Below are positions 1 to 8,283 of a stretch of DNA of 24,887 bases, piece after piece. The translations under genes were made by a program, and so were the position numbers. This stretch comes from a virus, in the IMG/VR virus record IMGVR_UViG_3300035659_001161, positions 1 to 24,887 of that record. One strand, written 5' to 3'. The notes under the pieces were generated by a model. The model saw only the letters and a list, made by a program, of their open reading frames with translations. It ran no database searches and had not been told where the DNA came from. How positions within the stretch are numbered: the stretch's first letter is position 1; each line of letters begins with the position of its first letter.

Positions 1-1667
1 GCAGGGGTCTCTCCCGTCCATGTTGACATCGGGTCAGAACCATAAATCTTCGGCTTATCCCCCGTCCCATACGCCCCGAAGGTAATGGGATGGCCAGATG
101 TACCGGATGAGGGGACGGTCAACGTTTCACGCCAAGTCTGCCCTTTGCGGAAATAGATGGAATCATCAGGAACGAACGTACAAGCGTTTACATCGGCTAT
201 CGTCTTATAAACCAAGTCCGTTCCACCCGTTGTCTCAAAAGTAACGGGATTATAGGTGGTGAAGTCGGGGGTCGCGCTGCCGACGTAGGTATCCGTGATT
301 GATGAGTCAACATAATAGACGGCATTGACTCCCGTATATTCATGTCCACCGATATCGGGATCATCGCCTCGCGCAGTTTCAAAATAATCTTCGGTGACTC
401 CCGCAAGCACAACCGCCGCCCCGATTACCGGTGAATTATATAGAATCTTGAAATAATTGGCCGTGAGCGTACCCGCGCCCGACGGAGGAGTCTTGGCAAG
501 TTTTGGATCTCCTGTTACATCACCCGTCCCTTGCGCTGCCGCTATCGGGGTTTTATTCCAACAGTTATAGGAGAATGTCAGCCCCGAATGTGAGGACTCA
601 ACGGCAATCGGAACTCGATCCCCGTCATCCTCTAAAACTAAATTATTGGTAAATGTGGAATTGGTGTAGGTGGAAATTTCATCATGAAAATAAACCCCCA
701 TGTTGTATCCCGCACCCACATTCCCCGTAGAATTAACCAGGGTATTATAGGCGATGTTTACGTTGACCAGTGCAGGAACATTAGAATCTATGACCAGATT
801 CACCCGGCATCCCATAACAAAATTATTGTAGATGTCCAGATCGGTGGGGTTGGATGTTTCCCCGCCTACGCATATTCCATCCTGCACATAGGCTACCTTG
901 GTTTGATAGACTATGTTTCTACGGCATATTCCGCCATTAGTAGAATCAAGATAGATATTATAGGATCGATTATCATAGACGATGTTATCTTGCATGATTG
1001 CATCAGAGGCATAATGATAGGCGTTAAGTCCCTCACCCCTATTTTCATAGGCAATGCAATTTTGAATCGTCGTATTGCTTCCACCTGTAGCAATGGCAGA
1101 CCCCCACGACCCCTGACCATCAAGGCCATAACCATTGCCGTTGTCCGTCATGGTACAGCCATCAAGAATGTTATGGTCCCCCCAGGCAATGATTCCACTT
1201 TCCTTGGAACCATCTCCTATGATGTTGTAAGCATAACTATAATTCCCGTCCACCATTAGCAACGCACCATTTGAATTGATAATGGTGATGTTGCTCAACG
1301 TGACATAATTTCCAGATACGGTGAATAGGAAATTCAGGTGATTACTCGGGATCGTATATTCCCCATCAAAAATTGGTGTCTCAGTAGGATAATTTGTTAT
1401 TGTGATCCGGCTGCCGGAAGTCCCGTTGGTCGTCCAAGAAACAATCTCGTCTTGATAAGTACCGCCCCTAATTTGGATGGTATCCCCTGCCGCAACGTGG
1501 CTATTGGCATAGGTCAAAGTTAGCCACGGACCATTTGTCCCACTCACATAGGCCGGGGCGAGTCCATCCCAAGAGTTATTGCCAGCCGTGGAGACGTAGT
1601 AGGTCGTCGCCCATCCGGAAAGGCACAGCAAGGCCAACAGCACCGCAAGGGTAATCAGTCTACGCAT
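1..1667 (-). CDS. Secreted-looking right-handed beta-helix protein (3' end outside the window)
   Basis: The frame is open from an ATG at 1667 to the left edge, giving at least 555 residues, with GAGGA about 8 bases upstream. Residues 1-20 form a classic signal peptide: RR, a leucine-rich core, then SGWA before TTYYVS. Residues 21-71 carry the YYVSTAGNNSWDG...GDTIQIRGGTY pattern typical of DUF1565/pectate-lyase-like beta-helix proteins. Many short N-rich rungs follow (for example NTTIQNCIAYENRG, MQDNIVYDNRS). A second YYVDSS...FRKGQTWRETLTVPSSGTSG unit begins near residue 450, so the protein holds at least two helix blocks. In phages such folds are tail appendages or polysaccharide-binding/degrading proteins, but those normally lack signal peptides. 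It follows the 1687-2136 gene by 19 bases. The fold is well supported; the enzymatic role is unknown. Confidence 0.8.
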   Translation of the reverse strand, partial: MRRLITLAVLLALLCLSGWATTYYVSTAGNNSWDGLAPAYVSGTNGPWLTLTYANSHVAAGDTIQIRGGTYQDEIVSWTTNGTSGSRITITNYPTETPIFDGEYTIPSNHLNFLFTVSGNYVTLSNITIINSNGALLMVDGNYSYAYNIIGDGSKESGIIAWGDHNILDGCTMTDNGNGYGLDGQGSWGSAIATGGSNTTIQNCIAYENRGEGLNAYHYASDAIMQDNIVYDNRSYNIYLDSTNGGICRRNIVYQTKVAYVQDGICVGGETSNPTDLDIYNNFVMGCRVNLVIDSNVPALVNVNIAYNTLVNSTGNVGAGYNMGVYFHDEISTYTNSTFTNNLVLEDDGDRVPIAVESSHSGLTFSYNCWNKTPIAAAQGTGDVTGDPKLAKTPPSGAGTLTANYFKILYNSPVIGAAVVLAGVTEDYFETARGDDPDIGGHEYTGVNAVYYVDSSITDTYVGSATPDFTTYNPVTFETTGGTDLVYKTIADVNACTFVPDDSIYFRKGQTWRETLTVPSSGTSGHPITFGAYGTGDKPKIYGSDPMSTWTGETP

Positions 1668-1686
1668 GGCGAAAGTCCTCAATTTC

Positions 1687-2136
1687 TCACTTAATGAAAA
1701 TCGAAACATTCACATCGACCGTATATCCGCTTGTCGTCTCCTGGTTCTGAACACTGAGGAGTTTCATCCTCTCGATGTCTGGCGTGAGCGGGATGGTCTT
1801 CTGGACTGCCGTTGTCCCATTGGCCGTAACATTCTCCGTGTAGTAAGCAATCGTGTCCCACTTGTCTCTCTTTGAATCGAAAGCCGCGAATTTGATCACG
1901 ACATCTTTAGTGCATCCGGCATTATTGCCTTTGACATAGAAGGTAAGACTCGCATACTCGCAATAGGCAAGCGAGATTTTGGCGGAGGTGAAATGTGTCA
2001 CGTCCACCCAAGTCGTGCTGATCGGAACCGTGATGTCGCTCGAAAGAAATTTCTGTCTCGTCGGAGCGGTATCAGATACCGTCCAAAAAGAAAGGATCAG
2101 GAAAATAAGTAGGCCTAGAATTCTTACTCTTTTCAT
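1687..2136 (-). CDS. Small exported beta-rich protein of unknown function
   Basis: 149 residues, ATG start preceded by AAGGAG. The first ~24 residues (MKRVRILGLLIFLILSFW...) form a signal peptide or membrane anchor. The rest is rich in alternating beta residues and Thr/Val, with Cys at TFYVKGNNAGCTKD and AYCEY, and ends in VDVNVSIFIK. It has a faint resemblance in layout to the neighbour at 2198-2581 (TTW-V/Y-D...F; F.VK/LKA..N.G...DV.IK/KVVA), so the two may be distant paralogs with a beta-sandwich fold. It lies inside the head/tail operon directly before the beta-helix gene, which also has a signal peptide; the two may act together at the cell surface. I do not recognise a family. Confidence 0.7.
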   Translation of the reverse strand: MKRVRILGLLIFLILSFWTVSDTAPTRQKFLSSDITVPISTTWVDVTHFTSAKISLAYCEYASLTFYVKGNNAGCTKDVVIKFAAFDSKRDKWDTIAYYTENVTANGTTAVQKTIPLTPDIERMKLLSVQNQETTSGYTVDVNVSIFIK

Positions 2137-2197
2137 CTCACACTCCTTAAAAGGATTCGGGGAAGGGTTATATCCCTCCCCCTTTCCTTTAAATTCC

Positions 2198-2581
2198 CTA
2201 AAGTTTCAGCTCGGCGTAAATGTCGATCGTCCAGTTTCCGGTTCCGCCAACCGTCCAGACCACGGCGAGCTTGTCACCCAGGCCGCTAGCAACGGCCTTC
2301 TTTTCATTGCCACTTGCTGATAGCTGAGTGAACGCCTGAAGGTCATACCAAGTCGTTGTAAGACCGGGCACTCTCGGGTGCATGGCGACGACCTTCACAT
2401 CCATTGTCGCCGTGCCCGAGTTTTCTACTGCCTTCAAGAAAAAATTTGCTGGACCAATAAAAGGAGGAATCCACTTGTAGGCGGTTTTTGAGTCCCCGCT
2501 TGCGGAGACTGTTCCGGAATAGAGCTTGACAATGATTCCGCCGATCCGCTGAACCTCTTTGTAAGTTTTTCCGATATACAT
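2198..2581 (-). CDS. Small structural-type phage protein, unknown
   Basis: 127 residues; ATG with an AGGAGG ribosome site just upstream. There is no signal peptide. The sequence is beta-rich, with GTVSASGDSKTAYKW, a central TATMDVKVVAMHP strand and a C-terminal WTIDIYAELKL strand. Its place two genes after the major capsid protein suits a head decoration or head-tail joining protein, but no diagnostic motif is seen. It may be distantly related to the next gene (1687-2136). Confidence 0.7.
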   Translation of the reverse strand: MYIGKTYKEVQRIGGIIVKLYSGTVSASGDSKTAYKWIPPFIGPANFFLKAVENSGTATMDVKVVAMHPRVPGLTTTWYDLQAFTQLSASGNEKKAVASGLGDKLAVVWTVGGTGNWTIDIYAELKL

Positions 2582-2590
2582 CTTTGCCTC

Positions 2591-2989
2591 CTAAGAAAAA
2601 GTTTCGGTTGTCTTAAACCTATGAATCTCCCGCCCCCCGTCTCTGAACCGCAACTCCCTTTCCCGGTGCGCTTCGTCTTCTCTTTTTCTCTGTCTCTCCC
2701 TAAGCCTGTGGTAATAGAACGAGAAGGGTCGGCTGTGTCTGTCATAGAAACATTCCCTCGCAGCTTCCAAGGCATTTCGGTCGAGCGGAAGCGGGTGGTT
2801 ATTCTCGTCCTCAATGACCATCTCGACGACAAAGTTCCTGCCGGATATCGGGTCGTAATCAGTCACCCCGCCTACCCGTCTTGGAAAGTCACGGACTATC
2901 ATCCACTTGCCATAGCGGTCAAAGTAAAAAGCGCGAAAATCGAGACGCATAAGTTTAAGTTCCCTAGTAAACCAACGTGGAGCCGTCAT
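2591..2989 (-). CDS. Hypothetical phage protein downstream of the capsid gene
   Basis: 132 residues; ends 9 bases before the next gene. The N-terminal half has aromatic/beta features (FRAFYFDRYGKWMIVRDFP, GRNFVVEMVIEDENN). The C-terminal third is highly charged (HRLRERQRKREDEAHRERELR) and probably a helical, nucleic-acid- or coat-binding tail. No good Shine-Dalgarno precedes the ATG at 2989; an alternative ATG at 2950 would give 119 residues. Overlapping frames on both strands look like shadows. Its position suggests a head completion protein, which is inference from gene order only. Confidence 0.6.
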   Translation of the reverse strand: MTAPRWFTRELKLMRLDFRAFYFDRYGKWMIVRDFPRRVGGVTDYDPISGRNFVVEMVIEDENNHPLPLDRNALEAARECFYDRHSRPFSFYYHRLRERQRKREDEAHRERELRFRDGGREIHRFKTTETFS

Positions 2990-3032
2990 GGTAGTTGAAG
3001 AGAGGGGAGCCGAACTCCCCTCTCACTTAACG

Positions 3033-4298
3033 TCAATCAGGCTCTTCGATGTCCGAGATGCGGAATCCAGATCCGGCCCTGCTTTTGACGCCCATATTGC
3101 CGAAGATATGTCCCTCGGCGACATAGGCGTTTCGGTTGGCAACTTTCTGGAGAATCCTTCCATCTGCGCCGTAGCCCGACTCCCAGGTGATCCAGTTTTT
3201 GTTCGTGAGATGAAGCGTGAATTGGTCCTCTGCAAGTGCGATAATGTTTCCATCAGGAACAAAGAGGTCGGAGACCATCGGAATTTCTTTTCCGGCATAG
3301 TAGAAGGGAAGAGCATCCCAACCACCCCACATGACCTTCGATCCGCCTCCGAAAATCTTGAACTGCTCGAGGTGCTGTTTCCAAAGCCTGAAGATTCCCT
3401 GGGTAATGAGCATGACGCTGATCTTGGTCCCGAATCGCTCATGGTAGAGCAAAGCTTTTACGAGCAGGTCTTCATCAAACGGCCTAGCGACTCCGCCATT
3501 GGCCCAAACCTTGGCCTTCCAGTCGGGATAGCTGGCGACGGTGAGTCCCTGCAGTCCGGCACTTGCATTCGGCAACGGCGGGTCGGTGTCACGGACGATC
3601 CCCAAGATGCCCATGATCTCACCCTTGCCCACAGCCTCTGTAGCCGAATAAGCGTCCTCGGAATAAACAGCGTCATCATCAGCCCAAGTCCCGGTGGCGG
3701 CCAATGTGATCTGAGCCTCGGTATCAACCGTCAAGACGGCGATTGAGTTTACCTTCTGGCTACCCCCCGGAGTATAGATGTCGATGACTCTTTTGGGCTT
3801 GAAGAAAAGCGATCCAAGAGTTGCCTTCCAATAGGCAGAATCAATAGGCACTACTGCCGTGCCGCTTCCTAAGGCGCTACAGTCCGCCATCTTACCCGAG
3901 CCATCCGACATGAGCTGTCGGCTCATGTCATCACCGAGACCCTTAAACATTTCCTCCTGCTCAAAGGCGACCGGGTCGATGGGTGATCCTTGCTTTTTCG
4001 CAAGCTCAAGAGACAGACCCTCGAAGCCCAAGGAAAACATTTCCATTCGCTTCACCCTGAGCAGGGCTTCTGCCGGGGTGATTTCCTGGGCTGTCGGGTA
4101 GTAGTCATTCGACTTTGACCCGTAAGCCTGGGAGCCTCCGAAGTTCATCTTCTGAGAAGCGTACTTGCCTTTGGCGTCGATGCTGGTAAAGGACTTTTTG
4201 ATCTTGTCGGCAAGTTTGCTGATGGCCCTGACTTCGGAGACGACGCCTGGGGACACGATCTCGTTGAAAATCTTGTATTCAGTCGCAATATCAAACAC
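3033..4298 (-). CDS. Major capsid protein (HK97-fold type)
   Basis: 421 residues with a GTG start behind a perfect AGGAGG. It builds the icosahedral shell. Family features: an N-terminal helical arm (KLADKIKKSF), a long-axis helix with EALLRVKRMEMFSLGFEGLSL, a spine-like region DDMSRQLMSDGSGK, then a beta-rich core and a C-terminal part with FYYAGKEIPMVSDLFVPDGNIIAL and a final GSGFRISDIEEPD. Length and position (just after the scaffold gene, after portal and terminase) are typical. No fused protease or scaffold domain is present because the scaffold is a separate gene. It belongs to the portal-scaffold-capsid type operon seen in many podo- and siphoviruses. Confidence 0.88.
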   Translation of the reverse strand: MFDIATEYKIFNEIVSPGVVSEVRAISKLADKIKKSFTSIDAKGKYASQKMNFGGSQAYGSKSNDYYPTAQEITPAEALLRVKRMEMFSLGFEGLSLELAKKQGSPIDPVAFEQEEMFKGLGDDMSRQLMSDGSGKMADCSALGSGTAVVPIDSAYWKATLGSLFFKPKRVIDIYTPGGSQKVNSIAVLTVDTEAQITLAATGTWADDDAVYSEDAYSATEAVGKGEIMGILGIVRDTDPPLPNASAGLQGLTVASYPDWKAKVWANGGVARPFDEDLLVKALLYHERFGTKISVMLITQGIFRLWKQHLEQFKIFGGGSKVMWGGWDALPFYYAGKEIPMVSDLFVPDGNIIALAEDQFTLHLTNKNWITWESGYGADGRILQKVANRNAYVAEGHIFGNMGVKSRAGSGFRISDIEEPD

Positions 4299-4314
4299 GT
4301 CGTCCTCCTAAAGA

Positions 4315-5319
4315 TTAGACTTTTGCCCCTGCCTCCCCTGACGACGCCAAGACCTGTTTCATCTTCTCGACTGCATCGGCCATACTCTTGATTTCTTCGG
4401 TCTTTCCGCCTCCGGTTGCTACCGGAGTTCCAGAGGGCGAAGATACCGGATGCTTCTCGTTTTCTTCCTTCTCGCTCAAGTATTGGGCGATTGCGTCTTT
4501 GCTGATCTTGTCTTTCTCGACAAGCTCCGGGTGGTCCTTGAGATAGTCCTTGATCTCGACAAGGGTATCTCCGTGGACTTTCTTCATGGCCTCTTCAACG
4601 CTGTAGGTTGGAACGCCCTCTTCATCGACTTCCGCCAGAAGTTTCCAGACTTGGCTCACCCGACGTTTCCCCAGCGGGTAATTTTTGGAAACCGAGTAGA
4701 TCTCTGTTTCGATCTGCTGCTTCATCTCGCTTGTCTTCGATTGAAGAACAAATGTCTTCAGGGAATCGACCGTCTTCCTCAATTCCTTGTTCTCATCCTG
4801 CATAGCTTTAAAATCTTTTCTCAGTGAGAGAACTGCCGGGTCGGTAAGCGTGTCATCTCCTGGCTCCTCAATCTCCACCTTATCCTTTGGGGACGGCGAA
4901 GATGATTCGTCTTTGATGATTAGGCGTCCTTCCTCTTTGGCCCTTCTCAGGATGTCCACAAACTCCTTCATCCCCTTGGTCTCTTCGATCGTCCGATTGG
5001 CGTGTATCCCCATTCCGGCCCAAGTCAGGAGCTTGTCAGCCGTATCGGGGATATGCTCTTTTCCACCGGACTTGAAGACGGCGGGGATCTCCCGTCCTGT
5101 CTCCTTATCGACGATGAAAAATCGGACTTTCGGCCCTTCCTTCGCTGCCTCTTTCTTTTCGTCGCAGGTTTCGCAGGGTTTCTTTTCGCCTTCCGCAAGC
5201 ACCTCTTTTTTCTCTTTGGGGCTGGTGATGCTTTCAGCGACCAAATCACTAATCCCCTCAGCAATCCCCTTCGTACCGGACGGCGATAACGCCTTGTCCT
5301 CTGAAGTTTTGCTTTCCAT
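4315..5319 (-). CDS. Capsid scaffolding protein
   Basis: 334 residues, very rich in Lys and Glu, with low-complexity Ser/Pro linkers at both ends. Its central coiled coil (LRKDFKAMQDENKELRKTVD, roughly residues 170-205) and the charged helical C-terminus (ADAVEKMKQVLASSG) fit a scaffold that directs procapsid assembly and then leaves. It sits immediately upstream of the major capsid gene (17-base gap), the usual place. A CETC pair near residue 50 and a folded middle part (VRFFIVDKETGREIPAVFKSGGKEHIP) are extra features. No serine-protease signature was seen. Start: ATG with AAAGGAG upstream. Confidence 0.75.
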   Translation of the reverse strand: MESKTSEDKALSPSGTKGIAEGISDLVAESITSPKEKKEVLAEGEKKPCETCDEKKEAAKEGPKVRFFIVDKETGREIPAVFKSGGKEHIPDTADKLLTWAGMGIHANRTIEETKGMKEFVDILRRAKEEGRLIIKDESSSPSPKDKVEIEEPGDDTLTDPAVLSLRKDFKAMQDENKELRKTVDSLKTFVLQSKTSEMKQQIETEIYSVSKNYPLGKRRVSQVWKLLAEVDEEGVPTYSVEEAMKKVHGDTLVEIKDYLKDHPELVEKDKISKDAIAQYLSEKEENEKHPVSSPSGTPVATGGGKTEEIKSMADAVEKMKQVLASSGEAGAKV

Positions 5320-5337
5320 GAATAGACTCCTTTACGT

Positions 5338-5559
5338 TTATTTTTTAGGTCGGCCTCGTCTCGGGACTACAGGCCCCTGTGTTTCCTCTTTTGGTCTTGG
5401 CGTGATGGCACTCAAGACCTCTTCTTTTGGGAAAATGTATCTCTCCTCTTTGGGGTAATAGAGATAGGGAATCCTTTTCTGCCTGACAAGCTCCATAACT
5501 TCTTCCTCCGAAAAGTTAAGAAGCTCTGCCGTTTCGGTCAGGTTTAAAAGTTCTGTCAT
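5338..5559 (-). CDS. Small Xis/MerR-like HTH protein with an AT-hook-like tail
   Basis: 73 residues; ATG with GAAGGAGG upstream; overlaps the portal 3' end by 4 bases (ATGA), so it is translationally coupled. The N-terminus (LNLTETAELLNFSEEEVMELVRQKRIPYLYY...RYIFPKEEVLSAI) fits the excisionase-type winged helix-turn-helix: helix, turn, recognition helix, RIPY strand and wing. The last residues, PRRGRPKK, match an AT-hook core (RGRP). It should bind DNA. A DNA-binding protein between portal and scaffold is odd; it could regulate the late operon or be carried in the capsid. Confidence 0.65.
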   Translation of the reverse strand: MTELLNLTETAELLNFSEEEVMELVRQKRIPYLYYPKEERYIFPKEEVLSAITPRPKEETQGPVVPRRGRPKK

Positions 5560-7505
5560 CCGATTCCTCCTTCTGCGGCGATCTGCCGGATGGCCTCATC
5601 GAGCGCCCCTTCGGGCATAGCGGTTGGAGCTCCCGGCGCTGCCGGACCCGGCGCTGTTTCGGGCCTAGCCATCTCAGCCGATGCCTGAGCTTTTTGCTCT
5701 AAGTATCCCTTGTGGTCTTCGATTCTTTTGAGGATCAAGTCCTGGATTTTCTTATCCAGGGTGTCAAATTCCTCGGTCTTGCGGAAGTTATTGAAAATCT
5801 TAAAGTGAACATCATGATTGTCGTCCAGGCTTGGCACGATATAGGGTTTCCCCTGCTTAAAGAAGTCAAGTATTCTATAAGCCTGGCGCTCATCTATATA
5901 CTCGTCCTCCATGTATTCTTCGAGTCCTTTGAGATCGAGAAGTTCAAACACTTTTTTGGGGTCTGTTATCATCCCCTTCTGAATCATTGCGTCGACAACT
6001 TCTCTCTTGGCTTCGATCGACCGCATGAGATCGACGCCCGACTGGATTCTGACATCGGTATTGTTTCTTATCTCAGCACCCTTGACGTAAATAACGGAAG
6101 GTTCTTTCTGCTTGCCCGTGATCTTGACCATGCGGGGCTGGCTATAGTGCTTCTGGATAAGCTCAAGCCTGTATTTCATGGCGGCCTGGAGTTGGACTTC
6201 CTGGTCTTCAATCGCCGGGTAAAGGACTTTCTGATCCTGGGCGACGAGGCCCCGGAAAAGCTCGCCCGAGGCGCGGCTGGCATATTTCGGGAGCTGACCC
6301 TGAAGCGTTTTCCTGACGGATGTTTCGGTCTCTATTTCCGTTTCGTGAAAATTCAACCAGCGAATGATGATCTCGGGTAGCGGCGGGGGGGAGGCCCAAT
6401 AAGGGTTGCCGTAGCCGGTCGGATTAAACTCGACAAAATCAATCCCGGCGCGACAGAATGCTGCCTTCTCCCGGGAAATCAACGCTCCTCTCGGAATCAT
6501 CGCCTTGGGTTTGAAATACTGAATGTGCTCATCAATCATCGAGCCTAGTCGGTTGATCTGACGTTGCCCATCCTGAGCGATCCTTACGGAAGAATCTCCC
6601 CATTGTTCCTCAAGAATCGGCATAAGACCCATGAGCTGAAAGTAGGGAATATCCGCTTCGGGTGCGGGACTCTCATCATCCCACAGCAGGAAACCGCCCC
6701 CTATTACTGAAAAGCGACCTTTTGATCTGTTCCCTGAGCCTCTTTCCCATCTTTCCATGCGAAGGCTCATCAGTTCTCTTGGCTTTATCGCGTCGGGTCG
6801 TTGGAAAAGTCCTTGCCCGGCAGTTGCAAATGCCTCTTCGGGCAGGGTTCCGCGAGGAAGACCGAATTCATCCTCCAACGCTGTTTTCGGGACAAGCTTT
6901 CCCTCAATAAGCCAGCGCCATTCTTCTCTTGTTTTGCCGTGAGGGTCCGGCCTGACGTTGAATGGATTTACCCAGTTATAATCGACGTCCCCGCTTTCCT
7001 TGGTGGGCTTTTTATTTGGTCCCTCGACATAGCCGAACAGGTTTTTGTTCCACCATTCCTTCCAGAAAACATTGCCCGTAACCAGGGTCCACAGTTTTGC
7101 GAAATTGATTTTGTGATTAAACTGTCTGAGAACATTCGTGTATTCAATGAGGACGGAAGAGATCCCCGCAGCCTTCTTATCCTCGGATTCCGTTGTACTG
7201 GGGACGACATAGAACGAGTGCGGATAGCGCATTTCGCCCCACTGCTGACGGATTAGGGGTAGAATCCGGTTATAGACGTTCTTGATCTCGCGCTCGACCA
7301 AGGGCGTGACATCCACCAGACCTTTCAATGCCTTGCTGTAATAGGTATATTGATTGCCCTCAAGATAGGCGATGTATTCAGTCCAGGGGCCGTGATAGGT
7401 CTCGACGACGGGGTGTTTAAGCCAATACCACTCGCTCTCCTCGACGAGTTCTTTCTGGTCTCCCTTCAGGTCTTTCGGTCCTAAAGGCTGGAATTTCTCG
7501 GCCAC
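5556..7505 (-). CDS. Portal protein
   Basis: 649 residues, GTG start with AGGGGG upstream; the stop of the upstream gene abuts the start. The dodecameric portal is the DNA channel at one capsid vertex and the docking site for terminase. Features: an N-terminal region with YYSKALKGLVDVTPLVEREI and YNRILPLIRQQWGEMRYP, a core with WVNPFNVRPDPHGK and PYFQLMGLMPILEEQWGDSS, a long helical stem/wing with repeated QRQINRLGSMIDEHIQYF, and an Ala/Pro-rich C-terminus (MARPETAPGPAAPGAP). The size is in the range of P22-like portals (about 700), suggesting a podovirus-like head. Gene order downstream of terminase confirms the role. Confidence 0.82.
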   Translation of the reverse strand: MAEKFQPLGPKDLKGDQKELVEESEWYWLKHPVVETYHGPWTEYIAYLEGNQYTYYSKALKGLVDVTPLVEREIKNVYNRILPLIRQQWGEMRYPHSFYVVPSTTESEDKKAAGISSVLIEYTNVLRQFNHKINFAKLWTLVTGNVFWKEWWNKNLFGYVEGPNKKPTKESGDVDYNWVNPFNVRPDPHGKTREEWRWLIEGKLVPKTALEDEFGLPRGTLPEEAFATAGQGLFQRPDAIKPRELMSLRMERWERGSGNRSKGRFSVIGGGFLLWDDESPAPEADIPYFQLMGLMPILEEQWGDSSVRIAQDGQRQINRLGSMIDEHIQYFKPKAMIPRGALISREKAAFCRAGIDFVEFNPTGYGNPYWASPPPLPEIIIRWLNFHETEIETETSVRKTLQGQLPKYASRASGELFRGLVAQDQKVLYPAIEDQEVQLQAAMKYRLELIQKHYSQPRMVKITGKQKEPSVIYVKGAEIRNNTDVRIQSGVDLMRSIEAKREVVDAMIQKGMITDPKKVFELLDLKGLEEYMEDEYIDERQAYRILDFFKQGKPYIVPSLDDNHDVHFKIFNNFRKTEEFDTLDKKIQDLILKRIEDHKGYLEQKAQASAEMARPETAPGPAAPGAPTAMPEGALDEAIRQIAAEGGIG

Positions 7506-7799
7506 TTAAAACCCCCTGGCCATCTGCTCTTTCTCGATTTCTTCCGGCGTTCTGGTCTTCTCCCTTTCCTTTTCCATCGTCTTCTTCATGTCATCGACAA
7601 TCACGGGATTCTCGTCCTTGAAGTAGCGGTAGGTCTTGTAATCGCCGGACATGAAACGGTTGAAAATCTCGGCCTTCTCCTCGTAGTGGAGCTTGTTCAA
7701 GTTCGAGATCGTCCTCGAAAAAAGAAAGACGATAAGGCCGTTGATTAGTAGCGTACTGATAAGCGCACAAAAGAGTAGGATCATCAGCCCTCCGCACAT
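7506..7799 (-). CDS. Small single-pass membrane protein
   Basis: 97 residues. The first ~28 residues (MCGGLMILLFCALISTLLIN...) are one strongly hydrophobic segment, followed by a charged cytoplasmic-type tail (EEKAEIFNRFMSGDYKTYRYF, EKEREKTRTPEEIEKEQ). The stop TAA directly abuts the portal GTG. It could be a spanin-, holin-regulator- or superinfection-type membrane protein, but no family signature is seen. Membrane genes between terminase and portal are uncommon. Confidence 0.6.
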   Translation of the reverse strand: MCGGLMILLFCALISTLLINGLIVFLFSRTISNLNKLHYEEKAEIFNRFMSGDYKTYRYFKDENPVIVDDMKKTMEKEREKTRTPEEIEKEQMARGF

Positions 7800-7815
7800 A
7801 CAGAAATCGGGTACT

Positions 7816-8166
7816 TCATCTATTTCTTCGACGAAAATAATGCAAGACTTTCAAAATGCTATCCTCGTCATCGCCAAGCATACCAAGCGCTAAATTACAC
7901 TTTGAACATAGCAATCCCCTGATTTCATTTGTTATATGGTTATGATCAATTTGAGGACCACGAATACCCCACTCTGGACTTCTGCAAATAGCGCAACGAT
8001 AATTCTGTTCATAGAGAAGATCGGCAAAGGCTTGCTCAGTTAGGCCATACTCTTTTAGGCGTTGTCGCCTCGCCCTTTCCTGATTAGCCTTTTTTACATG
8101 CGGTCTTTGGCTATATTCCTGTCTATATTTTCGGGCTTCTGCTTTGCCATGCAGTCGTTTTCCCAT
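7816..8166 (-). CDS. Endonuclease VII-like HNH nuclease
   Basis: 116 residues. Residues 58-94 hold the full recombination endonuclease VII (PF02945-type) motif: CAIC, then DHNH at 74-77, TxxxRGLLC, and SKCNLALG. The two CxxC pairs bind zinc and the His/Asn residues form the beta-beta-alpha-metal site. The N-terminal 45 residues are a basic DNA-binding arm. In phages such genes are resolvases or packaging-associated nickases; free copies also behave as homing endonucleases. The ATG at 8166 is 14 bases from the nearest GGAGG, longer than usual, and a 117-base non-coding gap lies upstream in an otherwise packed operon, both consistent with later insertion. Confidence 0.85.
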   Translation of the reverse strand: MGKRLHGKAEARKYRQEYSQRPHVKKANQERARRQRLKEYGLTEQAFADLLYEQNYRCAICRSPEWGIRGPQIDHNHITNEIRGLLCSKCNLALGMLGDDEDSILKVLHYFRRRNR

Positions 8167-8283
8167 AAAAAAATTATAAACCTCCCCCTTTTAGATAATC
8201 CGAGAATCCGTCCGAAGCAGACGGGCCCTATGGCCTAGACGGATACCTGTTAGGCTGTCCAGAAAAGGGAGTTGACACCGATT
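8167..8283. other. Intergenic gap with inverted repeats upstream of the HNH gene
   Basis: This is one of very few gaps in the leftward operon. CCGTC at 8208-8212 can pair with GACGG at 8220-8224 or at 8238-8242 (longer pair ATCCGTC 8206-8212 with GACGGAT 8238-8244), giving two alternative hairpins, with GGCC...GGCC between them. No T-run follows on the minus strand, so it is not a standard terminator. A TATAAT at 8171-8176 (minus strand) lacks a good -35. It may be an RNA processing or HNH-insertion scar. Confidence 0.4.

Noticed and set aside
684-1259. Long plus-strand ORF of 191 codons
   Set aside because: It is antisense to the beta-helix gene, has no operon context, and reflects the low stop frequency opposite a repetitive coding frame.
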